This document shows positions 63,078-64,000 of a stretch of 64,000 nt of DNA, piece after piece (position 1 is the first letter of the stretch; every line of letters begins with the position of its first letter). The translations under genes and the position numbers were made by a program. The stretch is taken from the NCBI RefSeq assembly GCF_003403095.1, contig NZ_CP031555.1:1840001-1904000 (forward strand). Reading direction: 5' to 3'. Source of the stretch: Thalassospira indica. GTDB lineage: Bacteria; Pseudomonadota; Alphaproteobacteria; Rhodospirillales; Thalassospiraceae. The notes beneath the pieces were generated by a model, which was given only the letters and a program-made list of their open reading frames with translations, did not search any database and had not been told where the DNA came from.

Positions 63078-63497
63078 ATGCTTTCTCCGAAACGTACAAA
63101 GTTCCGCAAAGCCCACAAAGGCCGCCTCAAAGGCGAAGCCAAGGGTGGTACCGAACTTAATTTCGGCGCTTATGGCTTGAAAGCCATGGAGCCGGAGCGT
63201 ATAACGGCGCGTCAGATCGAAGCGGCTCGCCGCGCGATCACCCGCCACATGCGCCGTCAAGGCCGTGTGTGGATTCGCGTTTTCCCGGATCTCCCGGTCT
63301 CGCAGAAGCCTGCCGAAGTCCGTCAGGGTAAAGGTAAAGGCTCGCCTGAATATTGGGCGGCACGCGTTAAACCGGGTCGGATCATGTTTGAACTCGACGG
63401 TGTTCCGTTGGATCTTGCACGCCGTGCTTTCGAGCTGGCAGCGGCAAAATTGCCGATCAAGACCAAGTTTGTCACCCGTCTTGGTGAAGGGGAGTAA
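63078..63497 (+). CDS. rplP: 50S ribosomal protein L16
   Basis: The 139-residue L16 has [16 protein letters not shown] at the start and [22 protein letters not shown] (part) near 70-92. It supports A-site tRNA binding on the 50S subunit. Confidence 0.97.
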   Translation: MLSPKRTKFRKAHKGRLKGEAKGGTELNFGAYGLKAMEPERITARQIEAARRAITRHMRRQGRVWIRVFPDLPVSQKPAEVRQGKGKGSPEYWAARVKPGRIMFELDGVPLDLARRAFELAAAKLPIKTKFVTRLGEGE

Positions 63498-63503
63498 TTA
63501 GTG

Positions 63504-63704
63504 ATGAAAATTGCTGATCTCCGCGCTAAAAGCGCTGACGAACTGAAGCAGCTGCTTCTGGACCTGCGTAAGGAATCGTTCAATATGCGTTTCCAGCAGG
63601 CTTCGGGGCAGTTCGAGAACACTGCGCGGGTCCGCCAGGTCCGTCGTGATATTGCCCGCATTAAAACCCTTCTCGGTAACGAGAAGGGTGCAACCGCGGC
63701 CTAA
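63504..63704 (+). CDS. rpmC: 50S ribosomal protein L29
   Basis: The 66-residue L29 has [21 protein letters not shown] and [22 protein letters not shown] 63504 is chosen; the adjacent GTG 63501 is in frame and would add one residue. It lies near the tunnel exit. Confidence 0.95.
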   Translation: MKIADLRAKSADELKQLLLDLRKESFNMRFQQASGQFENTARVRQVRRDIARIKTLLGNEKGATAA

Positions 63705-63730
63705 CTGGACACGCAGAGGAGTAGACACAC

Positions 63731-63964
63731 ATGCCGAGGCGTGTATTGCAGGGGACAGTCGTTTCGACCAAAAACGACAAGACCGTGGTGGTCCGAGTGG
63801 AGCGCCAGGTCATGCACCCGCTGTATAAAAAGTACGTGCGTAAGTCGAAGAAATTCCACGCGCACGATGAAGAGAACCGCTTCAAAACGGGTGACGTTGT
63901 TCGCATTCGCGAATGCAAACCGATCTCGAAGTTGAAGTCTTGGGAAGTAGTGGTCGAGGAGTGA
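63731..63964 (+). CDS. rpsQ: 30S ribosomal protein S17
   Basis: The 77-residue S17 has [21 protein letters not shown] and [21 protein letters not shown] (part). It binds the 5' domain of 16S rRNA. The last 36 bases of the window contain a ribosome site (AAGGGG) and end in AT, probably the first two bases of the rplN start codon. Confidence 0.97.
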   Translation: MPRRVLQGTVVSTKNDKTVVVRVERQVMHPLYKKYVRKSKKFHAHDEENRFKTGDVVRIRECKPISKLKSWEVVVEE

Positions 63965-64000
63965 GTCCTCAGCCCAATCATAGTCAAGGGGTAAACCCAT

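Overview
The window looks like a chromosome segment of an alphaproteobacterium, most likely a Rhodospirillales member of the Thalassospira type. That placement is inferred from several things: the alphaproteobacterial LexA boxes (GTTC-N7-GTTC), a complete Entner-Doudoroff gene set, SigF/NrsF-type and RskA-type ECF sigma modules, TRAP transport, two near-identical tuf genes, and the order tuf, tRNA-Trp, secE, nusG, rplKAJL, rpoBC, rpsLG, fusA, tuf, S10 operon. No taxonomic search was possible.

Layout. 1-2.3 kb: an intracellular PHB depolymerase (phaZ) cut by the left edge, a highly structured untranslated stretch, and a 43-residue membrane protein whose promoter carries two perfect LexA boxes. 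2.3-15.5 kb: an AraC regulator divergent from a long sugar operon (ABC binding protein, two permeases, GH13 alpha-glucosidase, ATPase, zwf, pgl, edd, glk, eda). It imports an alpha-glucoside, hydrolyses it to glucose and carries the glucose to pyruvate plus glyceraldehyde-3-phosphate. The operon ends in a strong terminator.

15.5-24 kb: a small DUF1127-like gene divergent from a LysR regulator; an ECF sigma / RskA anti-sigma / secreted DUF7282 protein module; a Zur-controlled cluster (znuA, DUF1007, NicO metal transporter); and two convergent paralogous periplasmic binding-protein-like genes with no transporter nearby. 24-29 kb: the prkA-yeaH-spoVR stress operon. 29.5-32.3 kb: rhodanese; a TetR regulator with three palindromic operators facing a RidA-family gene that lacks the catalytic arginine; an XRE-cupin regulator with a GNAT acetyltransferase. 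32.6-36.9 kb: a TRAP transporter (dctPQM) with an isocitrate-lyase-superfamily lyase and a GFA-domain protein. 36.9-39.2 kb: an ECF sigma / NrsF anti-sigma pair divergent from an exported alpha/beta hydrolase, on DNA that appears less GC-rich.

39.2-64 kb: core information-processing genes: tRNA-Thr and rlmB on the minus strand, then tRNA-Tyr, tRNA-Gly, tuf, tRNA-Trp, secE, nusG, rplKAJL, rpoBC, rpsL, rpsG, fusA, a second tuf, and the S10 operon through rpsQ, with rplN starting at the right edge. I saw no insertion sequence, prophage or CRISPR array. The least ordinary item is the SOS-type promoter driving a tiny membrane protein followed by a structured 3' region (1694-2133).
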